Assembly: GCA_030674185.1 (NCBI GenBank)
Contig: JAPXFY010000023.1
Location: forward strand, 15,854,686-15,918,685
DNA: 64,000 bases
Reading direction: 5' to 3'
DNA from: Monoplex corrugatus
Taxonomy: Eukaryota > Mollusca > Gastropoda > Littorinimorpha > Ranellidae
How positions within the stretch are numbered: the first letter of the stretch is position 1; each line of letters opens with the position of its first letter. The notes under the pieces are model-generated. The model was not told the origin of the DNA. It saw nothing but the letters and a program-made list of their open reading frames with translations, and did not search any database. Below are positions 45,301 to 56,913 of the stretch, one piece after another. A program made the position numbers and the translations under genes.

Positions 45301-47809
45301 GAATAATAACTTCTTCCCTCTTGGACAATCCTTTTTGCCTCAGCCACAACAGCAGCTTCTCTCTTGGCCCATCATTTCTGCCTCAGCTAGAATAATAGCT
45401 TCTCTCTTGGCCCATCACTTCTGCCTCAGCTAGAATAATAGCTTCTCTCTTGGCCCATCATTTTTGCCTCAGCTAGAATAATAGCTTCTCTCTTGGCCCA
45501 TCATTTCTGCCTCAGCTAGAATAATAGCTTCTCTCTCTTGGCCCATCATTTGCCTCAGCTAAATAATAGCTTCTCTCTTGGCCCATCATTTTGCCTCAGC
45601 TAGAATAATAGCTTCTCTCTTGGCCCATCATTTTTGCCTCAGCTAGAATAATAGCTTCTCTCTTGGCCCATCATTTCTGCCTCAGCTAGAATAATAGCTT
45701 CTCTCTTGGCCCATCATTTCTGCCTCAGCTAGAATAATAGCTTCTCTCTTGGCCCATCATTTTGCCTCAGCTAGAATAATAGCTTCTTCTCTCTTGGCCC
45801 ATCATTTCTGCCTCAGCTAGAATAATAGCTTCTTCTCTCTTGGCCCATCATTTTTGCCTCAGCTAGAATAATAGCTTCTTCTCTCTTGGCCCATCATTTT
45901 GCCTCAGCTAGAATAATAGCTTCTCTCTTGGCCCATCATTTCTGCCTCAGCTAGAATAATAGCTTCTTCTCTCTGGCCCATCATTTCTGCCTCAGCTAGA
46001 ATAATAGCTTCTTTCCTCTTGGCCCATCATTTTTGCCTCAGCCACAACAGTAGCTTCTCTCTCTTGGCCCATCATTTTGCCTCAGCTAGAATAGCTTCTC
46101 TCTTGGCCCATCATTTCTGCCTCAGCTAGAATAATAGCTTCTCTCTTGGCCCATCATTTTTGACTCAGCTAGAATAATAGCTTCTCTCTTGGCCCATCAT
46201 TTTTGCCTCAGCTAGAATAATAGCTTCTTCTCTCTTGGCCCATCATTTTTGCCTCAGCTAGAATAATAGCTTCTTCTCTTTGGCCCATCATTTCTGCCTC
46301 AGCTAGAATAATAGCTTCTTTCCTCTTGGCCCATCATTTTTGCCTCAGCCACAACAGTAGCTTCTTCTCTCTTGGCCCATCATTTTTGCCTCAGCTAGAA
46401 TAGCTTCTCTCTTGGCCCATCATTTCTGCCTCAGCTAGAATAATAGCTTCTCTCTTGGCCCATCATTTCTGCCTCAGCTAGAATAATAGCTTCTCTCTTG
46501 GCCCATCACTTCTGCCTCAGCTAGAATAATAGCTTCTCTCTTGGCCCATCATTTTTGCCTCAGCTAGAATAATAGCTTCTTCTCTCTTGGCCCATCATTT
46601 CTGCCTCAGCTAGAATAATAGCTTCTTCTCTCTTGGCCCATCACTTCTGCCTCAGCTAGAATAATAGCTTCTCTCTTGGCCCATCATTTTTGCCTCAGCT
46701 AGAAATAATAGCTTCTTCTCTCTTGGCCCATCATTTTTGCCTCAGCTAGAATGGTAGCTTCTTCTCTCTTGGCCCATCATTTCTGCCTCAGCTAGAATAA
46801 TAGCTTCTTCTCTTTGGCCCATCATTTCTGCCTCAGCTAGAATAATAGCTTCTTCTCTTTGGCCCATCATTTCTGCCTCAGCTAGAATAATAGCTTCTCT
46901 TTGGCCCATCATTTCTGCTCAGCAAGAATAATAGCTTCTTTCCTCTTGGCCCATCATTTTTGCCTCAGCCACAACAGTAGCTTCTTCTCTCTTGGCCCAT
47001 CATTTTGCCTCAGCTAGAACAGCTTCTCTCTTGGCCCATCATTTTGCCTCAGCTAGAATAATAGCTTCTCTCTTGGCCCATCATTTTTGCCTCAGCTAGA
47101 ATAATAGCTTCTCTCTTGGCCCATCATTTTTGCCTCAGCTAGAATAATAGCTTCTTCTCTCTTGGCCCATCATTTTTGCCTCAGCTAATGGTAAGCTCTC
47201 TCTCTGCCATCATTCTGCCTCAGCTAGAATAATAGCTTCTTCTCTCTTGGCCCATCATTTCTGCCTCAGCTAGAATAATAGATTCTTCTCTTTGGCCCAT
47301 CATTTCTGCCTCAGCTAGAATAATAGCTTCTTCTCTCTTGGCCCATCATTTCTGCCTCAGCTAGAATGGTAGCTTCTTCTCTCTTGGCCCATCATTTCTG
47401 CCTCAGCTAGAATGATAGCTTCTTCTCTCTTGGCCCATCATTTCTGCCTCAGCTAGAATAATAGCTTCTTCTCTCTTGGCCCATCATTTCTGCCTCAGCT
47501 AGAATAATAGCTTCTTCTCTCTTGGCCCATCATTTCTGCTCAGCTAGAATAATAGGTTCTCTCTTGGCCCATCATTTTTGCCTCAGCTAGAATAATAGCT
47601 TCTTCTCTCTTGGCCCATCATTTTTGCCTCAGCTAGAATAATAGCTTCTCTCTTGGCCCATCATTTCTGCCTCAGCTAGAATAATAGCTTCTTCTCTCTT
47701 GGCCCATCATTTCTGCCTCAGCTAGAATAATAGCTTCTTCTCTCTTGGCCCATCATTTCTGCCTCAGCTAGAATGATAGCTTCTTTGGCCAAATCTTCTG
47801 TGGTGTATG

Positions 47810-48900
47810 CTTTTTCTCACCTTGGTGATAAATTCAAGATTAGCACTCGGTACATCTGTTCTTGGAGGAACAAGCCCTTGACATTCACCACATCCTCCTC
47901 ATTCTTCCATTCCAACACACACCATAATGAGAGGTAGGAGCTTAGCTGATCCAAAAGTTGTTAAAGATCTTGCCCGGTTCTTAATCTCATTGCCCTGAAC
48001 TTCCTCCGGCAGGCTTCAGCATCTAGCCTGAAGTACCTTAACTCAATCGCTTCGTGCCGGAAGAAAATCTCTGTCACTTCCGTTTACTGCTTGGATACGC
48101 GACGTCGATTTATCGACGGCAGACATTCGTTGTTGTTTTTTTTTACGTCAGAAGCGTCAGTTATAGGGAAAAATCACTGGGAACTGAAACTAGGGTATGT
48201 TTACAGCAGTTATTTACCTTAGACCGTTTGTGACAATGTGAAACAAAGACAACAGTAGCCTTTTTTCAGCACTACCCGCGACATGCGAATTTCACAAATG
48301 GCATCAAGGAAAGCAAGTCAAACCTCACAATTCTGTAAATATTTTGTGCTCTGGAGCTACTGTACGCAAAAAGTGACAACTACCAGTAATTTTGTGATTT
48401 GAAACATCCATAGCATGGAAATTATGTTCTGGACTTCATCTAAAAGTGTTTCACAGTGTGTGTTCATATCCATCAAAAAAAAAAAAATTACCCCCCTTTG
48501 GATACCTATTTGGATACCTCATCATTGACAAGTACACGGAATACCATAAATAAAGTAAGATTATTTGTAAAGATCTAATCCTGGTCTTTCTGTATCACTT
48601 TACTTTGTTTGTCTACTTTATTTGGTTGTTTTTCTATATTTTTTAAAAATGTGCTAATTAAAAATCCTCCGAATTGAGGGGGCAGAATGACCCTGAAGAC
48701 TGCGACTCGATTGAGTTAAGAGCGCACTCTTCACTGTTTGTACAGTGTGCAAGGTCCTCAGGGTTTAGCCTAAGGACACTCCCTCGCTTCCCCCCTGAGC
48801 AGTGTAATAAAGCAGGTAGACCAGAATGCTGGCTTCCCTTTGCAGAGACAGGCCACACTCTCTCAAAGCGCGCCATGTAGGTGTCTATATCCTAGTGGTC
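47810..48900 (-). pseudogene. Ty3-like gag fossil, split by a TTAA element
   Basis: On the minus strand, 48,900-48,720 reads DIDTYMARFERV and later GSVLRLNPEDLAH. After the inserted element, 48,037-47,810 reads RYFRLDAEACRRKFRAMR and then QLLDQLSSYLSLW, VKGLFLQEQMYRVLILNLSP. These blocks and their order match the mid and late parts of gag in invertebrate Ty3/Gypsy elements, where a Y-L-x-R-F-E-R block is followed by an F-R-R-x-F-R and an F-L-x-E-Q-M/F block. There are several stops. An N-terminal part is at 49,490-49,690. Confidence 0.68.
48038..48719. mobile_element. piggyBac-like element inserted in the gag fossil
   Basis: TTAA lies at 48,038-48,041 and 48,716-48,719, with 12-bp end matches TTAACTCAATCG. 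Gag similarity continues on both sides, which independently proves the insertion. It is the same family as 9,200-9,906 by end sequence and a shared internal CTTAGACCGT block. No coding remnant is evident. Confidence 0.8.
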
Positions 48901-49024
48901 ACCAACAGGGTTCAGATAGATATGCTTATTCTCGGTGGTCTCTACTTTCCTCTCTCTGAGGTTATCTCCCCCTACGTTTACTGTCTTTTGATCAGGAATT
49001 CTCCTCACTGATCCTGACTTCCTC

Positions 49025-49281
49025 TTAACCCTTTGACTGCCGCGCCTTATCCACCAGCATCCTGTATTGCCAACCATTCTAGCAAAGCAAAAACTTAACC
49101 CTTTGATTCCCTCACCCTATCCACCAGCTTCCTGATGTAACCCTTTGATTCCCTCACCCTATCCACCAGCTTCCTACAGGAAGCTGGTGGATAGGGTGAG
49201 GGAATCAAAGGGTTAAGTTTTTGAAGTTGGTGGGTTAAGTTTTTGCAGTTGATGGAGAGGATGCAGGAGTGAAAGGGTTAA
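49025..49281. mobile_element. TTAA MITE with extra internal duplication
   Basis: Borders are TTAA 49,025-49,028 and 49,278-49,281. The inner left arm is present twice (near 49,096 and 49,138), and the GTTAAGTTTTTG segment is also duplicated, so the copy is longer than the standard 193 bp. It lies within the old gag fossil. Confidence 0.85.
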
Positions 49282-49373
49282 TAATAATAATAATTACAAT
49301 ATTTATATAGCGCAAAATCTTGATAAAAATCAAATCTAAGCGCTGAACAGACACATACGCACGCACGCACACA

Positions 49374-49405
<32 letters not shown>

Positions 49406-49468
49406 CACACATGGCTATAAATGGGGAAAAAGAAGAAAAGCAATGGAAAATTATAGAGCATATTATCT
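49282..49468 (-). mobile_element. 3' end of the CR1/L2-like LINE
   Basis: The tail (AAT)n, then ATTTATATAGCGCAAAATC, the CA microsatellite and a TATAAATGGGG block match the ends of the copies at 52,093 and 53,718 in the same order. The tail touches the right TTAA of the neighbouring MITE. Confidence 0.83.
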
Positions 49469-49489
49469 CATTTCTCCCTCATCTTTCCT

Positions 49490-49690
49490 TTGTAGCCCAG
49501 CTGTTTCTTCTTCTCTGAGCCTTAGCTCTTTTTTGTCTTTCTTTTGTAGTCAAAACTGCTTTTGCTCATTCTTCATGGATTCTGAGACAAGTTTTGCTAG
49601 GCCTTCTCCTGACAGGCCTATCACTTTGCCCATTTTAGCAAAGTGCTCATGCAGCATGGCATCGGGTCTCTTTTCCAGATCTGACCTCTC
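49490..49690 (-). pseudogene. Ty3-like gag N-terminal coiled segment
   Basis: The minus strand reads DAMLHEHFAKMGKVIGLSG, EGLAKLVSESMKNEQKQF, a stop, and QKKDKKELRLREEETAGL. Helical, charged leaders with a GLxGExL pattern precede gag in many mollusc Ty3-like elements. Position and strand fit the gag fossil at 47,810-48,900, from which it is separated by a MITE and a LINE tail. From 49,700 to 50,500 I find nothing further that I can identify. Confidence 0.5.
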
Positions 49691-50499
49691 TTTCCCAAGT
49701 CTAAGCCAGACAACCCTCTCTCTGCAGCCTCAGCTGGAGAGCGGCCGGAAGTCTCCAGGTTGGCAGTAACCCTGTGCACTAAAGGGCGAGGCTTTTCTCG
49801 TCCATGTTTTCTTGTCAACCTTTATCAATATCACAAGCAAGTGCCTTTTCATCATTGGTACACTCCTGAAACATGACTGCCTTTAGTTTTACTTTACTGG
49901 GTGTTTGCTAAGTACAAGTGAACACAAATCTTCAAGCAGTATGAAGCCAAGTCTTTATTCTCCTTTGGTTAAATTCAACCAATGGAGGTTCTTTTGTTTG
50001 AAAATAGAAACCATTTCAGAACTGATTATCAATCGATGCCAATGCAAGCCTCACTTATATGTGCCCTCAAGTTTTCTTGATGGATCTGCATGATTTATGA
50101 GAACAGCCTGAGGATATCTCAAATATATGGAATTCTGTACTAAGACAGGAAATTTTCATCTCTGCACCTTTTGTGGCAGAAGACATAACACTGTATGAAC
50201 AACAAACATAGCAAAAGGTCTTGGCAACTGAAATAGCTAAGCGATTTCACTCATCTTTCGCCACTGTCACTTTCAAGAAGCAACTACTCACATGTACAAT
50301 TTCCACAACTTCATTACTGCCTTCCAAGCCACTCATTTCCACAGACAATATGCACTTCAAACTTTGCACAACAGTGTATGAACTTGGTACTGTCATTCAC
50401 GCTGGAAGTGTACAAAACCATAATGAGACTCTTTTCTGAATACAGCCAACAATCGATGAATGTTTACCTTACATAGAGACAGCCACAAGAAAGCCAGTA

Positions 50500-50632
50500 T
50501 CAAGCTCACTGCAACCTGATGGTTAACTTACACAAAGTGACAAACACACAGCACGAAAAACAACCTTACATACAGTAATTTACAACACCAAGTAAAACAA
50601 GACAAACTATAAGTTGCACCTCATACAAAATG

Positions 50633-50665
<33 letters not shown>

Positions 50666-50913
50666 CAAGAGAAAGACAAACAAGACAAGGTATACGTCTC
50701 ACACAGTCGAAGGCAAAGACGGAAGGACACAAAGTGATACAAACCCTACGAGAAAAACGACAAGCAAAAAAAGTGGCATGCATTAAGAAAAACGACCCCA
50801 CACAAAGTGACATACATACACCAAGAAAAACATGACAAAGTAAGCATTCCACCTTACACAAAGTGATAACACGCATGGATATAGGACAGTAAGTGTCTCA
50901 TATCACACTCACA

Positions 50914-50955
<42 letters not shown>
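50500..50955. repeat. Degenerate ~65-bp repeats and CA tracts beside an exon donor
   Basis: Diverged blocks (AAAAACAAGACAAGGTATAC type, then CACACAAAGTGACA) recur about five times with intervening CA tracts. The last block overlaps the intron start of the exon at 50,984-51,307 (GAAAAACAAGAAAAGGTATA), so the repeat appears to derive from the splice-site flank. Confidence 0.6.
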
Positions 50956-50959
<4 letters not shown>

Positions 50960-50983
50960 AACAAGAAAAGGTATATGCCCCAC

Positions 50984-51307
50984 CTTGGCATGTAAATCCC
51001 TCTCCTGTGTGACGGATTCCATCTGGTGCCTGTCCGTTTCATATGCCTCGTTCACCATGTCCAACCGGCTCTCAACAGCCACCAGCATTTCACTGTATTC
51101 CATGGCCTGCTTGGTATGTTCCTCCACCTGCCTGGTCAGCTCAATGATCTGCTTCTGCTGATCAAGGATTTTCTGGTTCTGGGCAGCCAACTCTTCTTCC
51201 TTCTCTTCCACCAAATGGCCTTTCCCCTCAAGTTGTGCTGTGATTTCCTTTACCTCTTCATCCTTTGCGGACAGGGACTGCATCAGTTCGTCTTCGAATT
51301 CTTTGAC
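50984..51307 (-). CDS. Coiled-coil gene, exon (108 codons)
   Basis: The minus-strand acceptor TCCTCTGTCAG is followed by 324 bases without a stop: VKEFEDELMQSLSAKDEEVK, EEKEEELAAQNQKILDQQKQ, IIELTRQVEEHTKQAMEYSE and DMVNEAYETDRHQMESVTQE. The donor is GCCAAG|GTGGGG. Both ends are phase 0. Glu/Gln/Lys/Leu composition with heptad spacing indicates a long parallel coiled coil. The family is not recognised; golgins, centrosomal proteins and kinesin stalks all look like this. From 51,308 to 52,090 nothing identifiable was seen. Confidence 0.85.
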
Positions 51308-52092
51308 CTGACAGAGGATCAACTCAATGAGATCACAATGGCCATTTGCAACTCTCCTGTACACCATATTTTTTGGACATTTTAAAAAAGCCAAAATTTG
51401 AGTTTTCAAAGCACACAAAGAGAAATTTTATATTATAATAAATGCAAAGAGAACTTTTATGTTATAATAAATGCCCTCCCTCTTTACTAACATGCAAATG
51501 AAATAAGGATTTTTTTTTCTCAAATCCCTCTTTTACTGGTATATTTACCAAATCAAAACTCATAGGGGATAGGTAACCTGACCAGCTTAGCTCTCTGTCA
51601 CAGGCCAATATTCACGTATCTGTCCGTGACTCTTACGTGATCCACATGTGATCTGCCTTGACCAATAGCAATAAGTGGTGTTCAAGCTCATCGAGTGCTG
51701 AATAATTCTCTTTGATCCTCATTTGTCTGGTTCTCACAGAGATTCTCTCCCAGAACCAAAGCGATATGAACATGGCTGGATAGGTAGGAACGTAAGCAGG
51801 TTCCTGATTTCTTGTATACTAGTTTAACATGGATTTGAGGAGAAAATCCCTCATTATAACTCCTTCACACCAAATCAAAAACAAGAGCTGAATTTAAAAA
51901 ATGGAGAAGGGGAGTGTTGTCACCCTGGTTTGCACTGTGGCGCTATGAATGAAGAAAACACTGTTTGCTCCCACAAATCATAATCCAGAGGAACCAATCT
52001 GTATGTGTGTGTTCAGTGGAGAACTGGTCAGATAATGAATAAAACAGCCTGTATTCAGCGTTCACTGAACAGGCAGAGCACCAATTGGTCAA

Positions 52093-53717
52093 TAATAATA
52101 ATAATAATTACAATATTTATATAGCGCAAAATCTTGATAGAAATCAAATCTAAGCGCTGAACATACACATACACACGCGCACACACACACTGACACAGGG
52201 CTATAAATGGGGAAAAAGAATAAAGGCAATGGAAAATTATAGAGAGCATATTATATACAATTATATATTACAATGTGATTCCACTCCGAGCGAAGACAGG
52301 CTACAGAGGGGGATGAGTGAGGTCTGGATTTCATGCAGAGGAGAAATGGTGAGTTTTGAGAGCGGACTTGAAGGAGACAAAAGTAGTTGCTGACGGACTG
52401 AGAGAAGAAGTTTGTTCCAGGAGAGTGGACCGTAGGTATTGAGCTTAGTGCGTGGAAAGCGAAAAGTCAGAGGATCGGAGGCAGAGCGGAGGGTTACTGA
52501 GGGAACATAGATCTCAAGTAGGCTTGACAGGTAATCGGGGGCTGCGTTATTGAGGCTTTTGTAGCACATGGTGTCTAGTTTGTACTGTATGCGCTTTGAT
52601 ACAGGGAGCCAGTGAAGTTGTGCCAGGAGAGGAGAAATGTGGTCAGCTTTTTTCTTTTTGAGTACAAGGCGTGCAGCATTGTTTTGAATGTGCTGTAGGA
52701 TGTGGATGGTGGAGGCAGGAAGACCAGACAGGAGTGAATTGCAATAGTCAATGCAAGACATTATGAAGGAGAGATCGAGTTTTGCAGTTGTTTCAACAGA
52801 GAGATACTTCCTGATCAGGCTTATACGATGGAGGTGATAGTAGCAAATCTGGCAGTTTGAGAAACAAAGTTGTTCATGGAGAGGGTAGAGTCAAGGCAGA
52901 CACCAAGGTTTTTAGCTGAGTCAGAAATTGGGACTGATGTGTTACATAATGAGAGAGAAAGAGGGGGCAGCTGAGAAAGTTTCTGACGGGTGCCAATGAG
53001 GATAGCTTCTGTCTTGTCGTCATTAAGCTGGAGTTTATTGTATGTCATCCAGTTCTTAATGTCCGAGTAGCACTCAGTGGTGCGAGTCAAGAGGCGCTGT
53101 ACATTGTCAGGTGAGTCACTGTCTTGAAGTTGGGTGTCATCAGCACAGAAGTGGTGTTTTATAGAGTAGGAGTTGATGATAGTGGACAGGGGAGAGGTGT
53201 AAAGAGTGAAAAGAACAGGGCCAAGGACAGATCCTTGTGTAACACCACAGGTCAGGTATGCAGGTTGAGAGTAAGTGCCATTGATGAGAACAGTTTGTTT
53301 TCTGTTTGATAGATATGAAGTGAACCAGGAGAGAGCAGTGTCAGAGATGCCAAAAGTATGATGGAGTCTAGAAAGGAGAATACCATGATCAATGGTATCA
53401 AACTACAAAGGCTGCAGACAGATCAAGGAGTGTGAGGAGAGAGACTTTGCCAGTATCAGTTGCAAGGAGGAGTTTGTTGAGAATGTGTAGTAGGGCAGTT
53501 TCAGTGCTATGGCACTGGCGGTAGGCTGATTGGAAAGGATTGAGGAGATTGTTGGCAGACAGGTGAGAGTTCAGCTGGTTGAGGACAACTTTTTCAAGGA
53601 GTTTTGACAGAAAGAGAGATTAGAGATAGGCCGGTAGTTTTTCAGTTCATTTGGGTCTAAACTGTATTTCTTGAGGAGAGGGTGAACGATAGCAGACTTG
53701 AAAGAATCCGGGACAGT
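52093..53717 (-). mobile_element. CR1/L2-like LINE, 5'-truncated, pseudogenised
   Basis: Minus-strand RT motifs include [16 protein letters not shown] and [12 protein letters not shown], then [16 protein letters not shown] and a mutated box CADDTQL in place of YADD. The C-terminal region has [34 protein letters not shown] and [14 protein letters not shown]. There are multiple frameshifts and stops. The untranslated end with a short CA tract (about 52,165-52,195) and an (AAT)n tail lies at 52,093-52,260. No endonuclease remains. The C-terminus style is that of CR1/L2 relatives. Confidence 0.88.
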
Positions 53718-53842
53718 TAATAATAATAACAACATTTATATAACGCAAAATCTTAATAAAATCAAATCTAAGCGCTGAAACAGACACACATGCACGCACG
53801 CACAAACATGCACGCACGCACGCACCACACACACACACACAC

Positions 53843-53924
<82 letters not shown>

Positions 53925-55038
53925 GCTATAAATGGGGAGAAAGAATAAAAGCAATGAAAAATTATAGAGAGCATATTATATATCACAATTATATATTACA
54001 CTGTGATTCCCCTCCGAGTGGAGACAGGCTGCAGAGGGGATTGAGTGAGGTCAGGATTTTATGCAGAGGAGAAAAGGTGAGTTTTGAGAGCGGACTTGAA
54101 GGAGACAAAAGTAGATTGCTGACGGACTGAGAGAGGAAGTTTGTTCCACGAGAGTGGACCAGAAACAGAGAAGGCTCGTGGACCGTAGGTATTGAGCTTA
54201 GAGCGTGGAAAGCGAAAAGTCAGAGGATCGGAGGCAGAGCGGAGGGTACGTGAGGGAACATAGATCTCAAGTAGGTTTGACAGGTAATCGGGGGCTGCGT
54301 TATTGAGGCTTTTGTAGCACATGGTGTCTAGTTTGTACTGTATGCACTTTGATACAGGGAGCCAGTGAAGTTGTGCCAGGAGAGGAGATATGTGGTCAGC
54401 TTTTTTCTTTTTGAGTACAAGGCGTGCAGCACTGTTTTGAATGTGCGGTAGGATGTGAATGGTGGAGGCAGGAAGACCAGACAGGAGTGAATTGCAATAG
54501 TCAATGCGAGACATTATGAAGGAGAGATCGAGTTTTGCAGTTGTTTCGACAGAGAGATACTTCCTGATCAGGCTTATACGATGGAGGTGATAGTAGCAAG
54601 ACCTGGCAGTTTGAGAAACAAAGTTGTTCATGGAGAGGGTAGAGTCAATGCAGACACCAAGGTTTTTAGCTGAATCAGAAATTGGGACTGATGTGTTACA
54701 TAATGAGAGAGAAAGAGGAGGCAGCTGAGAAAGTTTCTGACGGGTGCCAATGAGGATAGCTTCTGTCTTGTCATCGTTAAGCTGAAGTTTATTGTATGTC
54801 ATCCAGTTCTTAATGTCCGAGTAACACTCAGTGGTGCGAGTCAAGAGGCGCTGTATATTGTCAGGTGAGTCACTGTCTTGAAGTTGGGTGTCATCAGCAT
54901 AGAAGTGGTGTTTTATAGAGTGGGAGTTGATGATGGTGGACAGGGGGAAGGTGTAAAGAGTGAAAAAAACAGGGCCAAGGACAGATCCTTGTGGAACACC
55001 ACAGGTCAGGTATGCAGGTTGAGAGTAAGTGCCATTGA
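53718..55038 (-). mobile_element. CR1/L2-like LINE, second copy
   Basis: The C-terminal 261 codons are still open (54,844-54,059), with [65 protein letters not shown] and [15 protein letters not shown]. It is closely similar to the copy at 52,093 but retains segments that one lost (for example the GPRAFSVSG part). 5' truncation falls at the NGTYSQ codons near 55,038, next to a half MITE. The internal CA tract is expanded to about 120 bases. Its 3' tail touches the 5' end of the other copy, giving a head-to-tail pair. Confidence 0.9.
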
Positions 55039-55148
55039 AAGGAAGCTGGTGGATAGTGTGAGGGAGTCAAACAGTAAAGTTTTTGCTTTGCTAGCATGAT
55101 TGACAATGCAGGATGCTGGCAGACAAAGTACGGGAGTCAAAGGGTTAA
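55039..55148. mobile_element. Half copy of the TTAA MITE
   Basis: It begins at the palindrome centre (AAGGAAGCTGG), has the long outer arm with GCTAGCATGATTGAC and ends at TTAA 55,145-55,148. The inner TTAA is mutated to GTAA. Confidence 0.8.
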
Positions 55149-56397
55149 AGACATGAGTTCTATCATTTTCAGGTGTATTCTTCTTCTGCAACACTCTCAT
55201 TACTATTGAAGTAATGATCAATTCGCATTTCTTTATCTGAGCCTTCTGCTAGCACAATTTATACAGACAGCTTGAGTTGTGTTAAAAGCCTGTCATCTTA
55301 CCATTCTGTCGGTGAAAACAAAGTGCTCAAAGCTAAGCAGGAGTTGGCTGGATTCTCTTAATGGACAAAATCGACCATTATAAGGTAAGAATTCATTTCC
55401 TATGATGAATGAATGAATCTTTTATTTAATGTCTCTTCACAATAGTGATTTTAGACACACACGCACACACGCAAGCACACACACACACACACTAACAAAA
55501 ACAAAAAAACAACAACAACAAAAAAAGGTGGGGTGGAGGATGAGTACGGGGAAGGGTAATAGACGTTTGAATGTAAGAAGGGGAACAAGTGCAATTAATA
55601 ATTCAGAACAATGAATTAACAGTGTCAACTAATAACATACAACAATTAATTAACTCTTCATAACAATCTCCCAACAGGGGATCTGAGAATCAGCTGGACT
55701 AGCAGGATAATATCATTATTTTTGTTGTAAAGAATGTCTCTAGCGTCAGTACATGAAAAATCAAGATTGTTATTTCTATATCATAGTATATGTCGTAAGT
55801 ACGGACGAAATGTGTATTTGGAACACACTGTTCAGGATCCCGTGGAAAGTTCCCAATCAGTTATGTATATCAAGATCATACTTGCAGTGTTTACTGGCTG
55901 ACTGAAATGTTTACAGCAAACACTCCTGCATGGCAGCAAATGGCTGAACAGTTTTTGCCAGCTGTGAGTGTGCTGCTAAAAAAAAGTTCAAGAAAATTCA
56001 GACATCCTGTTTTCACAGGGTCACTTGTGAAGATCACAGTCAAATCATAATATCCACGCTGGCTACTTCTGTACTTGTTTTAGATGTTGGCTGTTTTTCA
56101 TTTGCTTTCAACAGTTGTTAATTTTTCTTTATGTCACCATTAAAAAAGAGAGAGAAAGAGAGATTATTTCATAATATCCAAGTGGGATGTGTGTGCATGT
56201 GCATGCGAGTGCGTGCATGACCATAACGCGGAGGCAAGATTTTCCTAGCTGATTTTGGATGGACCTTTGTTAGAATGTTAAATGGTTTGACCGTCTCCTC
56301 TTTTCTTTTAAATCTCCTTTAGCTGATTTTGGATGGACCTTTGTTAGAATGATAAATGGTTTGACCGTCTCGTCTTTTCTTTTAAATCTCCTTTCCT
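55149..56397. repeat. Intron sequence with a 74-bp tandem duplication
   Basis: A unit starting TAGCTGATTTTGGATGGACC occurs twice, at 56,246-56,319 and 56,320-56,393. A CA-rich tract is at 55,459-55,500. A 50-bp block at 56,076-56,125 repeats at 56,914-56,963 with one mismatch; the second is the 3' end of the LINE fossil, so the first is probably another 5'-truncated LINE end. No exon was identified. Confidence 0.7.
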
Positions 56398-56533
56398 TCA
56401 ACTCTCTGACTCCTGTACCCTGCCCACCAGCATCCTGCATTGTCAACCATGCTACTAGCTGGTGGATAGGATGAGAGAGTCAAAGGATAAAGTTTTTTAG
56501 TTGGTGGATAGGGTGCAGGAGTCAAAGGGTTAA
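56398..56533. mobile_element. TTAA MITE, internally deleted
   Basis: The left end is mutated (TTCAACTCTCTGACTCC); the inner left arm is lost, and the right part through GGGTGCAGGAGTCAAAGGG to TTAA 56,530-56,533 is kept. It is clearly the same family by arm sequence. Confidence 0.78.
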
Positions 56534-56913
56534 TTTCATGTTTAATCTGTTTTCCCAGAGTATATCTTCTTTTCCTCCTGCTGGTTTGAGCCTCTTCTGA
56601 ATTAGTGTATGCGCATGTGCAAGGAAAGAAAGAGTTCAGATTTCAGATAGTTTAATCATTTAGGCCACTGCCCCTCATGAAGGGGGATGAAAATAAAACA
56701 AAATTCAAAAGAAGTTTGACAACATTTGTGGACAGTACTCATCAGAACAATCACACATTCATACACAAACAATGCACAACTAAGATACAAACATATAAAT
56801 GCAAAAATGTATGGATACCTATGAAATATCTTTTATCTTTTAGAGAGATCTGTACAAAGATAATGCTAAATATCTATCATTACTTGTTCACTTTTTGTCG
56901 ACAGAAGTTGAAT

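Larger units (their letters stand above)
43630..47790. repeat. 43-46-bp minisatellite, split by a LINE
   Basis: Units with CTCTTGGCCCATCATTTCTG and CCTCAGCTAGAATAATAGC run from 43,630 to 43,743 and again from 45,301 to about 47,790. Length variants depend on one or two extra CTT repeats, and a minor CCACAACAGTAG variant appears at regular distance. Removing the LINE rejoins the array. No long ORFs arise on either strand, because both contain TAG/TGA per unit. Confidence 0.95.
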
